A stretch of 64,000 nt of DNA from Gnetum montanum (taxonomy: Eukaryota > Streptophyta > Gnetopsida > Gnetales > Gnetaceae). The notes under the pieces are model-generated. The model had not been told where the DNA came from and searched no databases. It worked only from the letters and a program-made list of their open reading frames with translations. Position 1 is the first letter of the stretch, and each line of letters opens with the position of its first letter. The translations under genes were made by a program, and so were the position numbers. Positions 1 through 11,654 of the stretch are shown here, piece by piece. The DNA is taken from contig MNCI01010725.1 of NCBI GenBank assembly GCA_015680685.1, forward strand, positions 1 through 64,000, in the 5' to 3' direction.

Positions 1-514
1 TAAGTTCAACTAAAGGAGTAAAGGTGAAACTTAAATAATACCATAGTTTAACTTGCTATACTAATATTTTACTAGTAGATATACAACCAACCTATGGTGT
101 TCTCTTATCTAAAACCTTTGAAGCCTAGCTTTGGAGCTTCTTTAAGTTAATTTTTTTAGAATAATTTATTATTATAAAATAAAAAATTAAATATGCTATA
201 ATACTGAGAAAACCTTTTTATAAACATGTGGTTACAACTTTTATTCAATAAAATGAATCATTAGAAAACAAAATAATAGCTTTTTTATTGAAGTTATTGA
301 AGTTGGTCTTGGCGAGTATGTTATAAATGATAATGTGAGTGAAATTTCAAAAATTAATCCTTTTACTCATACATATTCCACATAGTATTACTAAATTTTT
401 AGAGAGTTTAAAGGAAATTATGGAGATACCTTATGTTATCATCAACATGATGAGAAGACCTTACTTTTCAATGATCCATCACTATTAGAAAAAGAAAAAA
501 ATATAAATGAAATT

Positions 515-1010
515 ATGACCATTAAAGTATTAAAATATGAGCTAATAATTAATGATGACCATTACTACATTGATAAAATAACAAATTTCTTCAATTATAC
601 TAAATTAAATACTCAAATATTAAGAGTTGATGAAGCCTCTTCTAAGAAGGGATGCAAAGAAAGAATCATGCTTATATTGCTAGTAAAGCTCTTATCCTTA
701 AATGCATTAATTTCACATAACCTATGACCAACAACATAGTGGAGTATGAAATGCTTATACATGGCATTAAACTAGCTTAATATTATAACTTACCTAAACT
801 AAAAATATATAGTGGCTCTCAACTTATTATAAATAAAACCAATGGAATTTTTAAGAGAAATATTCAACCATGAAAGTGTACAAAGCATACATACATAAAC
901 TATTTAAGGAATTTGATCAGATATCCATTAAACATTTCTAGAGAAGAAAATTATATTTTCAATGCATTAGATAAAATGGAAACTACTTTAGATGATATCT
1001 AATTTTAATA
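515..1010 (+). pseudogene. Archaeal-type RNase H-like domain upstream of RT (element A)
   Basis: In one frame from about 640, through stops, the translation contains TNNIVEYE, then an LKIYSGSQLIIN block, then a REENYIFNAL block. This is the layout of the second (archaeal-type) RNase H of Tat-lineage gypsy elements, where the matching blocks are TNN-AEYE, GDSQL and DALA. The first Glu is present. The Asp of the GDSQ block is Gly here, and the last Asp is Asn. The position is odd: in Tat elements this domain lies between the first RNase H and integrase, as in element B, but here it precedes reverse transcriptase by about 300 bases. It could be part of the same polyprotein or a leftover of another copy. 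Confidence 0.6.
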
Positions 1011-1319
1011 TAATGCTTGGAATTCTAAAATGGTTATGGAAAATGTTAAGTCTTATTATATTTTAGATAATATCTTTTCTTTTCAAGTTTTTGAGGATGG
1101 TAAACATATTTATCAATTTTTATTTTCTAAAGATGAATTTAGTGATCAATGTTTTAAAATTTTTCAAATTAATAAAAATGATGTTTTAAAAGATATCATA
1201 TTTTAAAATAAAATCTCTCTTGAAGTAGTAACTAGAGAGGCTTTATTTGATGACTTAAATACCAAAACCAAAGAAATATCCAAAAACACTAATTAACAAA
1301 CTCTCTCTAAAATAAAACT

Positions 1320-2700
1320 TGATTGATTTATTTCATGAATTTAATGATGTTTTAGCTTAGACTTATGAGGATCTTAAAAATTTTAATCCTATCATGATGA
1401 CACATAGGATACCTCTTAAGCTTGAAACAAAACCATTTAGATAAAAACTTAGACTAGTAAACCCTAAAGTTGAAACTTTGATGAAGGCGAAAATTGATAA
1501 ACTTTTAGAATCACAAATTATTTATTCTATAAGAAATTCTAGTTGGAAATCAAATTTAGTACCACTTGGGAAATAAACAAGTGAATTAATATTATGCATT
1601 GATTTTCATAATCTTAATACCTATTGTATTAAGAATAATTATGCTCTTCCTCTAATGAAGAAACTATTGTAAATCATGAATGGTATACACATGTACTTTT
1701 TTAAAGATGGATATTCAGGATATAATCAAATATTGGTAAGTAAAAGGAACCAATTTAAAAATGCCTTTACAACAAAAAGGGGAACATTTTAATTCATCAA
1801 GATACCCTTGGCCTTATAAATGTTGCTTCTAAAAATCAAAGAGCTATGAATAAAAATTTTGAATGGTTGATAAAGAAATGCATTATTATTTATTTTGATG
1901 ACTTAACTATTTTTTCAAAAAATCATGGTACTCGCCTTAGAGACCTTAGTAACATTTTCATAAGATGTAGACAATTTGATGTCACTTTGAATGCTAAGAA
2001 ATCTATTTTTGGTGTACAAAGTGATAAATTTCTTGGTCATATAGTGACGAAAGAAGGAATCATGATTAATCTTGAATGAGTAAATACTATTTTAGAAGTA
2101 CCTTATCTTGTTTCTAGACCTAATTTAATGGTATTCTTTGAGAAAACTAATTTTGTTAGATAATTTATCCCTGTTTATGTTGAATTAGTTAGAGCTCTAA
2201 ATGACATGCCTAAGAAAGATAGTAGTGTGTTTTCGATAGAAGAAAAGAAAGAATGCTTTTATTGCCATTAAAGAAGTCATTATAGATGTCCTTATGTCTT
2301 CTCCATAGTACAAAAATGATTTCCTTTTATACACTTTATCTGGTAATGTAATTGTAGTTGCTATCTTAACCCAGGATATTATTAATTAAGGTGAAATACC
2401 TATATCTTTCATGTTTCACCTTTGAAAAATGTAGAATTGAAATATTCACTCATAGAAAAACAATTGTACATTGTCATTAAAGCTTCAGAAAAAGTTTGCT
2501 ACTATTTTCTAAATGATAAATTTTTTATTATTTTTCTTAATTCATCTAATATTGCATTAGCTAAATTACAATATGTTAATGTAAAATGTGCTAAATGGAT
2601 CATGAAATTGCAAGATAATAATATTCAATGAAAAGTAGAAAAATTATTTAGAGAAATTGGTCTTGCCAAGCTAATAGCTAAAGCCTCAACTTTAGAAAAA
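1320..2700 (+). pseudogene. Reverse transcriptase and Ty3 RNase H remnant (element A)
   Basis: The reading starts with an AxTYEDLKNFNP block, then the PKVETLMKAKIDKLL block, an LCIDFHNLN block and a DGYSGYNQ block, as in gypsy reverse transcriptases. The active site region reads IYFDDLTIFSK (about 1885-1920), keeping the two catalytic Asp of the usual Y/F-x-D-D motif. A frameshift lies between about 1780 and 1846. After 2200 come RNase H-like segments, including an LKYSLIEKQLY block near 2425-2460. Stops sit where Gln or Trp is expected (for example FR-stop-KLR and LA-stop-TYED), one C-to-T or G-to-A step from CAA, CAG or TGG. Confidence 0.85.
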
Positions 2701-2885
2701 CATTAGGCACCTAAATATCAAAAGTCTATAATGCTTCACATACTAGCTCTTGATGAAGAAGATGATGTTCCATTTGCTCCTAACCAGTTACCTGGTTCTT
2801 GGTATAGAGATATTAAGTTTTATTTAATTTTTCATCATTGTCCTCTAGATCTTCCTAGATATAAAAGGAAGCTATTATTATTTAA

Positions 2886-3962
2886 ATGTTCTATATTACC
2901 TTATTTAGGAAAAATTTCCAAGTATATCTAAAATGTTTAGACCAGAAACAAGCTAATGATCTTTTAAAGAAACTACATGAAGAAGGACATATAGGGTATT
3001 TCTCATTAGTACATACAATTATTAGAGCAGGTTACTATTGGCCTACTATTATTAATGATGTTTACAACTTGCTTAAAACTTGTATCCAATGTCAAATGTT
3101 TAAAGGTAGAGATTTAAAAAATTTTAGCTTCTTTATGATCTAAAGTCAAAACTAGACCCTTTGCACAATGGAATTTAGACTTTATAGGAGTAATTAATCC
3201 ATTATCAAATCAATATAAGTTTATCTTGGCAGTTATTGATTGTGGCACACATTGGTTAGAAGTCAAGGCTACTAAAACAATGACATATCATGAAGTTATA
3301 TGATTTTTAGGAAATGATATAATTTCTAGATACAAATATCCTTATGCTTTAGTAGTTGATAATGGACCTACTTTCATTTCTATAGAATTTACCAATTATG
3401 CTAGAGAATATAATATTATTATCAAAGTTGTTGCAAAGTACTATTCCCAAGGTAATGATTTAGCAAAGTCATATAATAAAATTACATTAGATAGAATCAA
3501 GAAGATGATAACTCAAAATTCTTGTAAATGGAAAGAACAATTAAAATGGGTGGTATGAACTAATTGAATTCATTATAAGGAGTTAATTAGAACTACACCA
3601 TACGATTTATTGTATGGCCAAGAAATAATTTTACCAATAAATCTACAAATTTCAACATATTAATTCTACTTGGATTAGTTGCCAACTAATGACCATTTAA
3701 TTTCACACACATATGATGTTTGAAATTTAAAACTTAAAGCATTGAAGAAGTTGAAAACCTATTCAATCACCAACAAGTTATCAAAAGATAATTTGATAAA
3801 AAATATGGAAATAAAGTTTTCATGGAAGGTAATCTAGTTCTTAAGAGTGATAGAACATTTGGTCAAATAGGTTTGCAAAATAGGTTTTATTTTATGTGAT
3901 CAAGCCCATATCAAGTCACCAATATTATTAGTCCTAATGTTTACAAAGTTACAAGTTTGTAA
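2886..3962 (+). pseudogene. Integrase remnant (element A)
   Basis: The zinc-binding region is seen as LHEEGHIGYFS followed by TCIQCQMFKG. The catalytic core follows with WNLDFIG (first Asp), VVDNGPTF (second Asp) and an SQGNDLAKSYNK block, in which the expected catalytic Glu of the GQAE motif is Lys. A C-terminal section with a GNKVFMEGNLVLK block runs to about 3962. Stops interrupt all parts. The family acts in the nucleus, inserting retroelement cDNA into chromosomes; this copy has lost one of the three catalytic acids. Confidence 0.85.
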
Positions 3963-5207
3963 TGAAACAAACTTTATTAGAATTTTAATGCATTTCATTT
4001 AAGGCATTTCTCTTCTAGTGCCTCTCATGGACACCTAGTAGATCCTTATTTGTGTATTCTCTTCTCATTCCTCATGTATTTCATATGTAAATAGTTTCAT
4101 TTGCATTATTTTCTTTGCATCTTCATAGCCATTTCTATGCATGTTTAGCTTATCATGGTCTTTTCACTTTTCATCATGATTTAATCTTTGCATATGTCTT
4201 AACATGATTTTAATAATCATTATGGTCATATGAGTAACTAGGCTTTGGGTCATAATACCATCCTTTGAAGATGAAAAAAGTATAATATTATGTCATATCT
4301 TATTCTTGTTATATCATATTATTCCTTATTATTGTATAAAATTTCCTTTATATACTTTATTTAAATAATTCTATGATTCGTCTTAATCTAATTTGAAAGA
4401 TAATGATTCTATTAGTCATGTTGGAATATAGATAAGGGATTTATGCTAACTTATCATGTTGTTATTATGGTCATGTGAATGTAGGACATGTAAATTTTGA
4501 AGAATGGTTAGCCATGATTACTAGGTGACCTTAGAAAAATCCATTTCTCATTCATAAGCCCTAGCTCTCAAGTGTAATGGTCCATGGTTGTCTCATGAGT
4601 AGCAAGATGAAGTGAGTTCCTCTCCATTTAAGAGTTCTTAGCCACCCATGTGACCTACTATGATGCCATCTAGTTTAGAATGAAAGGCACAAGGGTTAAA
4701 TTACATAATAGGTAAAGCTTTTGAAAGGACCTTATTCATTGGTAGTGCAACTAATTGGCTAGGTTCCTATTAGAGTTTTTACTTTAAGAATGAAGTACAC
4801 CATAAGCTAGGTCTCCTTAAAAAAATAACAAAACAAAGCAAAAAAAGGACTATGTTTATTGACATCAAAATAATCTCTTAATTGTGATGGGGTTCAACAA
4901 CAATCATTATCTAATCATTTGCATCCCCTTCTTAATACCAAAAAAAAGAAAAAAAAAGAAAAAAAAAACAAAGGAAAAAAAGGATTTCCAATTCCCATAC
5001 CTTTTTTCTTTTGCTTTTGGATCATAATAATAATAATAATAATAAAATTCCTATATCTTTCTCATTTCCAATTTTTTTTAAAAAAGAAAAATATAAAATT
5101 TATGGCTAGCCATAATCTAAAAGAAGCATGTTCTCCTCATTAAGTTTAGTATAAGTCCCATTCTTAAAGGTATCATCTATACTAATGACTTTTATCTTAA
5201 AAGATAT
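3963..5207 (+). other. 3' untranslated tail of element A
   Basis: No coding sequence is recognised. The stretch is AT-rich and holds an A-rich tract (about 4939-4982) and an ATA/AAT microsatellite (about 5024-5046). It is interpreted as the 3' untranslated region of element A because A-type sequence continues beyond element B and reaches a polypurine tract at 23186-23201. Confidence 0.5.
5203..5207. repeat. Target site duplication of element B, left copy (GATAT)
   Basis: GATAT lies directly outside the left LTR of element B. The identical five bases follow the right LTR at 22864-22868. Five-base duplications are normal for Ty3/gypsy integration. Confidence 0.93.
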
Positions 5208-5773
5208 TGTACCATTCGAAATTGTTGTTCTCCAGATGGAAGGAAACAGAAACCGGGGGATCATCGAACACGCACAGAAGACCCTACCTTCGCCTGAGGG
5301 CAAGCTGGAATTAACGAAGGTAGAGTACCTTGAGTGGTCCGCACGCAGATCAGGCAGGGATTTCTCCGAACGTACATTGAAGTGCTATACGCTGGGTTAT
5401 ATGTAAACGGCATAACAGGCGTAAAGCAGAGCATAAACAGCGTAACTGATGCGAACGGAGCGTAAACGTAAAAAAGCGTAAACAGTATACATGCAACAAT
5501 TAATGCAAACTGTAACAGATTTTAGGAAGAAAATGTAACAATGGTATTTCAAAATGAGAGTTACAATGCACCGGTCTAACGTAGTTGTGGCTTTGACATA
5601 AGGCGGACGAATATGGGTTGGTTCAAACTGTAGGCATAGCGTAGAGGCTGTATGCTCAGCATACAGGGTTGTCCAGCTTACAAGGTTCTCTGCTCTGGTT
5701 CTCAGCATCTCTTTTTTTCTCTCTAGTTTGCTCCAAAATTGCCAACTGACCTTGTTCTAGTAAAAAATTGGGA

Positions 5774-5783
5774 TTTTTATATA
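5774..5783 (-). promoter_or_regulatory. TATA box in 3' LTR of element B
   Basis: The minus strand reads CCTATATAAAAATCC. The right LTR has CTGTATAAAAATTCC at the matching place (22296-22303). The palindrome cluster lies upstream on the minus strand, as expected for U3. Confidence 0.6.
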
Positions 5784-5867
5784 GGTTTTGACACTAGACT
5801 CGGGTTGGGTGACACGTGGTGCATTGACCGGGTGCGAAAGGATAAAAATTTACAAGTATACAACATG

Positions 5868-6202
5868 TTACATCTGCTGGGCGTATACACTGGGCGTATA
5901 CACTGTGAGTGCTGGGCATATACGCTGGACATATACGTTGATGGTTGCTCTGTTCATGTAAGTTGTTGCCTTGTACCAAATCTTGCTTCGCAGTGTTGTT
6001 TCCATCTTCGAGGATTGCATGCTGGGCGTATTCATCAGTTGTACCTGTTGAGCATACATGTGAGGCGTCTACACTGGTCGTGTATGCTGAGCGCATACGC
6101 TGGGTGTATATGCTGTGAACATCGGGCGTATACGCTGTGGATGTGAACTTGAGCGTATACGCTGAGAATGTAAACTTGGGCGTATACGCTGGGCGTATAC
6201 GC
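5868..6202. repeat. GCGTATACGC palindrome cluster in U3 (3' LTR)
   Basis: Perfect GCGTATACGC occurs at 6126-6135, 6153-6162, 6180-6189 and 6193-6202, with further one- or two-base variants from 5878. Many are extended to CAGCGTATACGCTG-like palindromes. The number of perfect copies differs between the two LTRs, so the array has changed since insertion. The cluster covers roughly 90-430 bases upstream of the TATA box, a place suited to transcription-factor sites; that role is inference. Confidence 0.85.
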
Positions 6203-6347
6203 TGAGAATGCATACTTAGTGAAAATTAAGTATCTTGATCTCTGAAGTTGCCATGTTTGGTACCAGATGTAGCCGTGGTCGTCTGTGGGTCGCAGGGACT
6301 TGCTTCTTGTTGGAAAAGTACTAAGCTCAAAATTTTGTGATGTTTCA

Positions 6348-6361
6348 TTGGCCCCTCTTTG
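6348..6361 (-). promoter_or_regulatory. Polypurine tract of element B
   Basis: The minus strand reads CAAAGAGGGGCCAA directly before the 3' LTR start TGAAACATCAC. This is the expected place and composition for the plus-strand DNA primer. Confidence 0.85.
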
Positions 6362-7384
6362 TTGACGCTTGGAGGAATCGACTCGAGAAGCATCGACAAA
6401 GAAGTGCAAAACACCACAAGCAACTCGATAGAGACTCTGTCCTTTACCACCTAACTAGACATCATCGCGCCGTGTTCAGTAGTACATGGGATTGTTGGAA
6501 ATGGAATTTGTAGCTGGATAGGGAAATGGGAATTGCGGGGATTCGAGAGGAATTAAGGTTGTGCATGGTGAAGGGGATGTTCTGATGTGTATACGGCTCA
6601 TGCTGATCTTTGTCCATGGCCATTGTTTAGCAGACTCAGAATCAAGACATGAGGTGTGCATCCTTTGGCTGAACAAGACTCTTGGTTAGTGTCCGAGAGG
6701 ATTTGTTGGCAAGACCAAAGCCACGTGATGCTGCGTTGCATTCTTTGGAGGAACAGGGCCCTTGTCTAGGGAAAGCTTATTGGCGGAGAGCCAAAGCCAT
6801 GCAACGGGATGTCACTCGATTGTTTTAGACATGAACATTTGCTCTGTCATCCCTTCTTGTGTTTTATGCGAGAAGTGACAACATTTTATTTTTTTTAGGA
6901 GCTTTGTTTTGATCTTGTACTCATGCTCAAGTGCTATATTGTGTGTTGCAACTACTTAAAGGTGTTGCAGTGCACAATAGTGTGCTCAAAATTTTTAGTG
7001 TATTGGGTGTATTCGAGGTGTGGCTGAGTAGAGTATGTTGATGAATAGATAGGAAATGTACCAAGAAATGGGGATGTACTAGTGAATGGCTTGATTTAGT
7101 CTTGCCGTGTGTGCTGTGAACAACGTCTCACCTTGCTACTTATGACAAAATGCATTCTTGTATGAACACCTCTGAATGTCATCCTACAAACAGAACTCCA
7201 AGAAGACATGAAAACCACGAGTGAGTAAGCAAGCTTAGACTTAAATAGCTACTGATGGAACAAAGGTGCCATATGAGATTGCGGGCACTGTATATGAATG
7301 GTAGCAATGTTGTTAGGATCATCGGATGGTGAGCGATATAGCGATTCTGATGAAGCTTGAACGTAACCATTGAGGAACCAGAGA
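6362..7384. other. Spacer between element B 3' polypurine tract and motif array
   Basis: About 1 kb without a convincing gene. Short open frames exist on both strands but show no family features. It contains a near repeat of the phrase CCAAAGCCA(T/C)G around 6718 and 6798. It is part of the 3' untranslated region of element B. Confidence 0.5.
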
Positions 7385-7762
7385 TGAACTTGCCAATTTA
7401 TAGTCTTAGCGAACTATCATGGGTTAGTTTTATGTCATAACCCGTTGGACATTGCCTGTTTAGCATCGTGGCGGATGGTACATTGCCAATTTTTTTGTCT
7501 TAGCGGACCGTGAAGAGGCAAACCAGTTTATAGACTTAGCGGACTCTGGTGAATGCAACTGTGGAAGTTTACTGTCGTACCGGACGGGTGCTAGTTTATT
7601 GTCATTACAGACATCGTGTGGTATTAGTTTATCCTCATGATGCTAGGACAAGCTGTGGTATCAGTTTTAAGTCATGACCCAGGACTGTTCTATGGTATCA
7701 GTTTACTGTCATGATTCCAGGATGAGCTGTGGTATCAGTTTATAGTCGTGATGCCAGGACTC
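7385..7762. repeat. AGTTTA..GTCAT motif array, copy 1
   Basis: About ten imperfect copies of AGTTTAnnGTCATnnCGGAC (near 7390, 7422, 7482, 7520, 7564, 7590, 7625, 7660, 7698 and 7735), separated by 25-60 bases of unrelated sequence. The last four share a TGGTATCAGTTT start and a CCAGGA end, so that part is a younger tandem expansion. The same motif is found at 11244-11335 and 16477-16700, only in non-coding parts of element B. Confidence 0.8.
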
Positions 7763-7799
7763 ATGCGTACCTGAGCTTGTATTCAAATATAGAATGGTT

Positions 7800-10700
7800 T
7801 TAGGAACAAGTGATTGGTTGGACTTGCAAGCTTATGCCCTTCCATATCAGCTAACTTGAATGCTTTGTTGTCGTATGATTTAGTGACCAAGTAGGGCCCT
7901 TCCCAGTTGGCTGAGAATTTATCTGGGTGTTCCCGGATAGCCTTAAGTACAAGATCGCCTTCCTTGATGGGATGCTTATGAATGTCGTGCCGATGGCGCT
8001 GCCGTTGCTATTTTTGGTATCATTCGATCTGATCGAGTGCACGTATGCGCTCCTCCTCCACCGAGTCCAGGTTAATGATGCACAGGTTATTGTTTTTCTC
8101 TTCGTCGAGGAGTCTGGAAAGTATGATCCTTAAAGATGATACCTGCAGTTCCAAAGGTAAAACAGCTTCTGAACCATAAACAAGACTATACGATGTTTTA
8201 CCTGTTGAAGTCTGATGCGTAGTACGATATGCCCACAATGCATATACTAACTATTCGTGCCATCTTCTCTTGCTTTGGGTAAGCATCTTTTTGAGTATTG
8301 TAATGATGGTTTTGTTTGTGGCCTCTGCTTGCCCATTACTCTGAGGGTAGTAAGGGGATGAAAATGAGTTTTTGATCCCTAGACTTTCGCAGAAAGTCTT
8401 GGTTTCAGCACTGCTGAATTATGGCCTATTATCAGTGATGATGGTCATGGGGATGCCAAAACAGGTTACAATGTTTTCAAGAATGAAGTTGCACACGTGT
8501 TTAGATGTAGTCTTTCGAAGGGGAACAGCTTCTACCCACTTCGTGAAATATTTCGTTGTGGTTATGATGAAACTATACCCTACAAAAGATGAGGGCGTTA
8601 TTGATCCGATAAGGTCCAACCCCCACTTTTCAAAGGGCCATGTGATTTGCGCTGTATGCAACTCATTTGGTGGGACATGGATTAGATTACTGTGTCTTTG
8701 GCAGGTACTACATGTCTTAGCCTTGGAGAGACAGTCATACTCCATGTGTGGCCAATAATAGCCTAAGCATCTAATCTTTGTTACCATTTCTTTTGGTGCT
8801 ATATGTCCTTCGCATAGTCCGTCGTGTACTTGTTCAACGATGGTTTGGGCATCAGTACTACTAACGCATGTTAGCAATATGCCTTCATATGATCGATGAC
8901 ACAATGTGTCTCCTACTAGTGCATATTGCCTAGAACATTTTCGTACCGCATCTTTTTGTGCGTTCGTTAAATGTTTTGGTGTTTCATCATGTAGAAGGTA
9001 CTCTTTTATGTCGTCATACCATTCTATCGCATGTGTTGTACTAACGGATGCAATCGGCAACGTGTTAAGAGTATCAGTTATTGGTTTGACACAACTGATT
9101 ATGGAGCTTGGTAATGTATGGAACATGTCAGGCGATATGTTTAATGCTAATGTGGCCAGTGCGTCTGTGATGGTATTGTCATTTCTAGAGACGTGTTGCA
9201 CATCGATGTTTTCAAATCGCCTCATTAAGTGTTTTGCAAAGTCATAGTATGGTTGTAAATGTTGCACCTTGCATGTATAAATATCTATGACTTGGTTCAA
9301 AATTAGTTGTGAATCTCCTCGGACCACAAGCTGTGTGATGTCTGAAGCCAGTGCTGCCGTAAGACCTCTAAGGAGACCTTCGTACTCTGCTATGTTGTTG
9401 GTATAGTGATAGTTGAAACGATAAGCAAAGGGTCGGATCTCCTCAGAGGGATAGGTAATGACAGCGACAGCACTTCCCCCTCGAGAGGTGGATGCTCCAT
9501 CAAAGTTTAGAATGGCGTCGTAGTCATTGGGCACTATGTCTATTGCGCTTAGATTCTCATCTGGGAATTCTAGCTTTATTGTCGCTCGATCGTGCATTAG
9601 TGATGTAGTCATTTGTTTCACTATGGCTTGACCCTTAACTGATGATTGCGCTATGTAGTGTAGGTCAAAATAAGCTATAATGGCTTTCCAACGGGCTATC
9701 TTGCTTGACTCATATATATTTCCGGTGATGGCTCTGAGCACATTATCCTTGCAGATTATGTTAACTTGATTATGGAAGAGGTAATGTCACCATTTCTTTA
9801 GAGAAAAGACCAAGGCTAAACATGACCTCTCCACCTCATTATACCTTTTTTCATGGGCGACTAATGCATGGCTTAAGTAATAGACAGGGACTTCGGTTTC
9901 GTCATCTTGTTTCTGGCAAAGCATAGACGTGATTGACGAATCCGAAGTGGCAAGGTAGATGTAAAATGGTTTATCATTTTGAGGTGGATAAACCATGGGT
10001 AATTGAATGAGTGCCGCTTTGATATTGTCAAATGCTTCCTAGCACTGTGGAGTCCATTCAAAATGGACGTTCTTGCGTAGCAAGTGGTTCATAGGTTTTA
10101 ATTTGTCTGTTAGTTTTTGTATGAAACGTCTGATGAATTGTAATCTACCTTGTAGACCTCGAAGTTTAGTAAGGTTGCTAGGTGGTCTTAGGTTTGTTAT
10201 GGCCTTAATCTTATCGGGGTCTACTCGTATCCTTGCTTCTGAGGCTATGAACCCAAGCATTTTGCTTATTTTGACTCCAAAGACACATTTCTTTGGGTTA
10301 AGTCTCAGCTCATATTTTAAACAACGTTTTAGTACTAAGTCAAGCTCTTGTACGTGTTGTTGTGATGTTTTTGATTTAACCACGATATCATCGACATAGT
10401 CATTGAGCGAGTGCAGCATGTAGTCGCTAAAAATGAATATCATCGCCCTTTGATATGTGGCCCCAGTGTTCTTGAGACCGAAGGGCATCATTGTATAACA
10501 AAAGGTTCCCCATGGTGTCATGAAGGTAGTCTAGAGCTGATGCTCCGGGTTAATACGTATATGATTGTATCTCAAGAAGCCATCCATAAAAGATAATAGG
10601 GCGTGCCCAATGGTCGAGTTGACAAGTTGATCGATACTGGGTAGGGAAAAATCATCTTTTATGGTTGCAATGTTTAGATCCCAGAAGTCAATGCATAGGC

Positions 10701-11180
10701 GAATGCTTCCGTTCTTTTTCGGGATAATAACCATGTTGGATACCCACTCGGCATAATCAACAGCCCGAATGAAACTAGCTTGATAAAGTTTGGTGATCTC
10801 ATTGCGAACTGCCAATGCCACCTCAGGTTTAACCTTTCGTGCTTTTTGCTTTACTAGCCTCAATTTCAGATCAAGAATAATGTTGTGCTAGACGATTCAA
10901 GGATCTAACCCGGGCATGTCAGTGTAAGACCAAGCGAATGCTTTTATGTTATCCCTAAGCACATCCTCTATGTCTTTGGCCAGTTGAGGTTGCAGTAATG
11001 TGCTTAATTTTAATATTTTAATTTCTCCATCGGGCATGGTGATGGGGGTTTCGGTCAACGGGTCTTCGGTGATGTTTTCAGCTTCTATGTCAAGGGGCCT
11101 CATCATACCTTTATAGTTATCTAGCGTTTGCTATGTTGAGGCTATGACTGCATCATCTGTTGATAAACTTAAGTGGATGA
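7800..11180 (-). pseudogene. Element B pol: RT, RNase H, archaeal-type RNase H, integrase
   Basis: One continuous minus-strand frame. RT runs from about 11106: a FAWSYTDMPGLDP block, PKKNGSIRLCIDF, TPWGTFCYTMMPFGLKN, and the YVDD active site at 10384-10398. Ty3 RNase H follows (LSHALVAHEKRYNEVE block, about 9900-9800), then archaeal-type RNase H (about 9507-9142) with all four acids visible (NFDGAS, IAEYE, RGDSQ, ITDALA). Integrase has the zinc finger HDGLCEGH..CSTCQRH, core GLDLIG, ITDN and SNGQAEATNK (all three acids kept) and a C-terminal WEGPYLV block near 7880. Stops lie near 11150 and at 10894-10896, 10885-10887, 10528-10530, 10036-10038, 9784-9786, 8416-8418, 8251-8253 and 8017-8019. 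Each is compatible with CAA, CAG or CGA mutated by C-to-T. I see no frameshift. Confidence 0.93.
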
Positions 11181-11215
11181 NNNNNNNNNNNNNNNNNNNN
11201 NNNNNNNNNNNNNNN
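11181..11215. other. Assembly gap (35 N)
   Basis: Unknown bases. In-frame pol sequence ends exactly at its left edge, while motif-array sequence starts at its right edge. If the interval is an intron of element B, its 3' splice site lies in or beside this gap. Confidence 0.99.
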
Positions 11216-11243
11216 TACCGGGCCGAATGTGATCCGCAAGTGG

Positions 11244-11335
11244 CAGTTTAAGGCCTTACCAGGCTGTAGGGGGTTTGTATGTGGCAGTTTAAGGCCTTAC
11301 CAGGCCATCATGGCAGTTTAAGGCCATACCGAGCC
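11244..11335. repeat. AGTTTA..GTCAT motif array, copy 2
   Basis: Three close copies start near 11250, 11287 and 11311 and read GGCAGTTTAAGGCC followed by TTACCAGGC, TTACCAGGC and ATACCGAGC. They match the variant AGTTTAAGGCCATTTCGGGC at 16481-16500 best. The array lies between the pol frame and the 5' side of the antisense gene. Confidence 0.75.
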
Positions 11336-11654
11336 AGATAATGTACACAGGAGAGTTTGCGCTAGAATGTTCGATGTGAACATCTGAAGTTGGGTTTACA
11401 AGGGAACCGGGATGTAGTAATATTTTCCTTGTATTAAATATATATATATATTTCATTTTTGAACAAATTTTAATTAAAATGAGTAAAAAAAAGGTAAAAA
11501 GATACAAACCGGAAGGCGGCGGCCGCGGCAGCAGCGGCAGCGACAAAGCGCTAAATAAAGGGCAGGGGCGTCATTTGTAACCATGTTGAATTTGCAACGA
11601 GCGTAGACATCGAGCGTAAATCGTAAGCATAAATCCTGAGTGTAAGCGTAGACG
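11336..11654 (+). promoter_or_regulatory. Region upstream of the antisense cargo gene; possible TATA at 11438-11452
   Basis: An alternating AT run (AAATATATATATATATT) lies about 200 bases before the first plausible exon, followed by a GC-rich GGCGGCGGCCGCGG stretch at 11515-11528 and by GCGTA repeats from 11599. A promoter for the + strand gene would fit here, but an AT run alone is weak evidence. Confidence 0.3.

Larger units (their letters stand above)
1..5207 (+). mobile_element. Element A: old Ty3/gypsy retrotransposon, left end outside window
   Basis: The pol and 3' untranslated part of a + strand Ty3/gypsy element. Reading left to right I see an archaeal-type RNase H-like piece (about 640-1010), reverse transcriptase (about 1325-2100), Ty3 RNase H (about 2200-2700), integrase zinc finger, core and C-terminal domain (about 2886-3962), then an AT-rich tail. 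The element is cut at 5207 by insertion of element B and resumes at 22869, where a polypurine tract at 23186-23201 precedes an LTR start at 23202. gag and the 5' LTR lie outside the window. Coding parts are full of stops and have at least one frameshift, so this copy is dead. Confidence 0.8.
5208..6347 (-). repeat. 3' LTR of element B
   Basis: A direct repeat of 21705-22863. On the + strand it starts TGTACCATTCGAAA and ends GATGTTTCA, so it has TG..CA ends. The target duplication lies outside its left end and a polypurine tract outside its right end, which fixes the element as minus strand. The U3 part carries the GCGTATACGC palindromes upstream of a TATA box at 5774-5783. Confidence 0.95.

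Noticed and set aside
5397-6409. Overlapping open frames on both strands of 60-140 codons with repeated Tyr-Ala-Arg-Ile type residues
   Set aside because: They are produced by the GCGTATACGC palindromes, which have no stop in several frames. The same happens at 21017-21361 and 21894-22702.
7385-7762. CRISPR-like array (repeat of about 20 bases with unique spacers)
   Set aside because: The repeats are imperfect, the spacing is uneven, the setting is a plant retroelement and no cas gene is present.
8372-9247. Open frames on the + strand over pol (128 and 113 codons)
   Set aside because: Shadows of the 440-codon RNase H-integrase frame on the minus strand, which has all family motifs.
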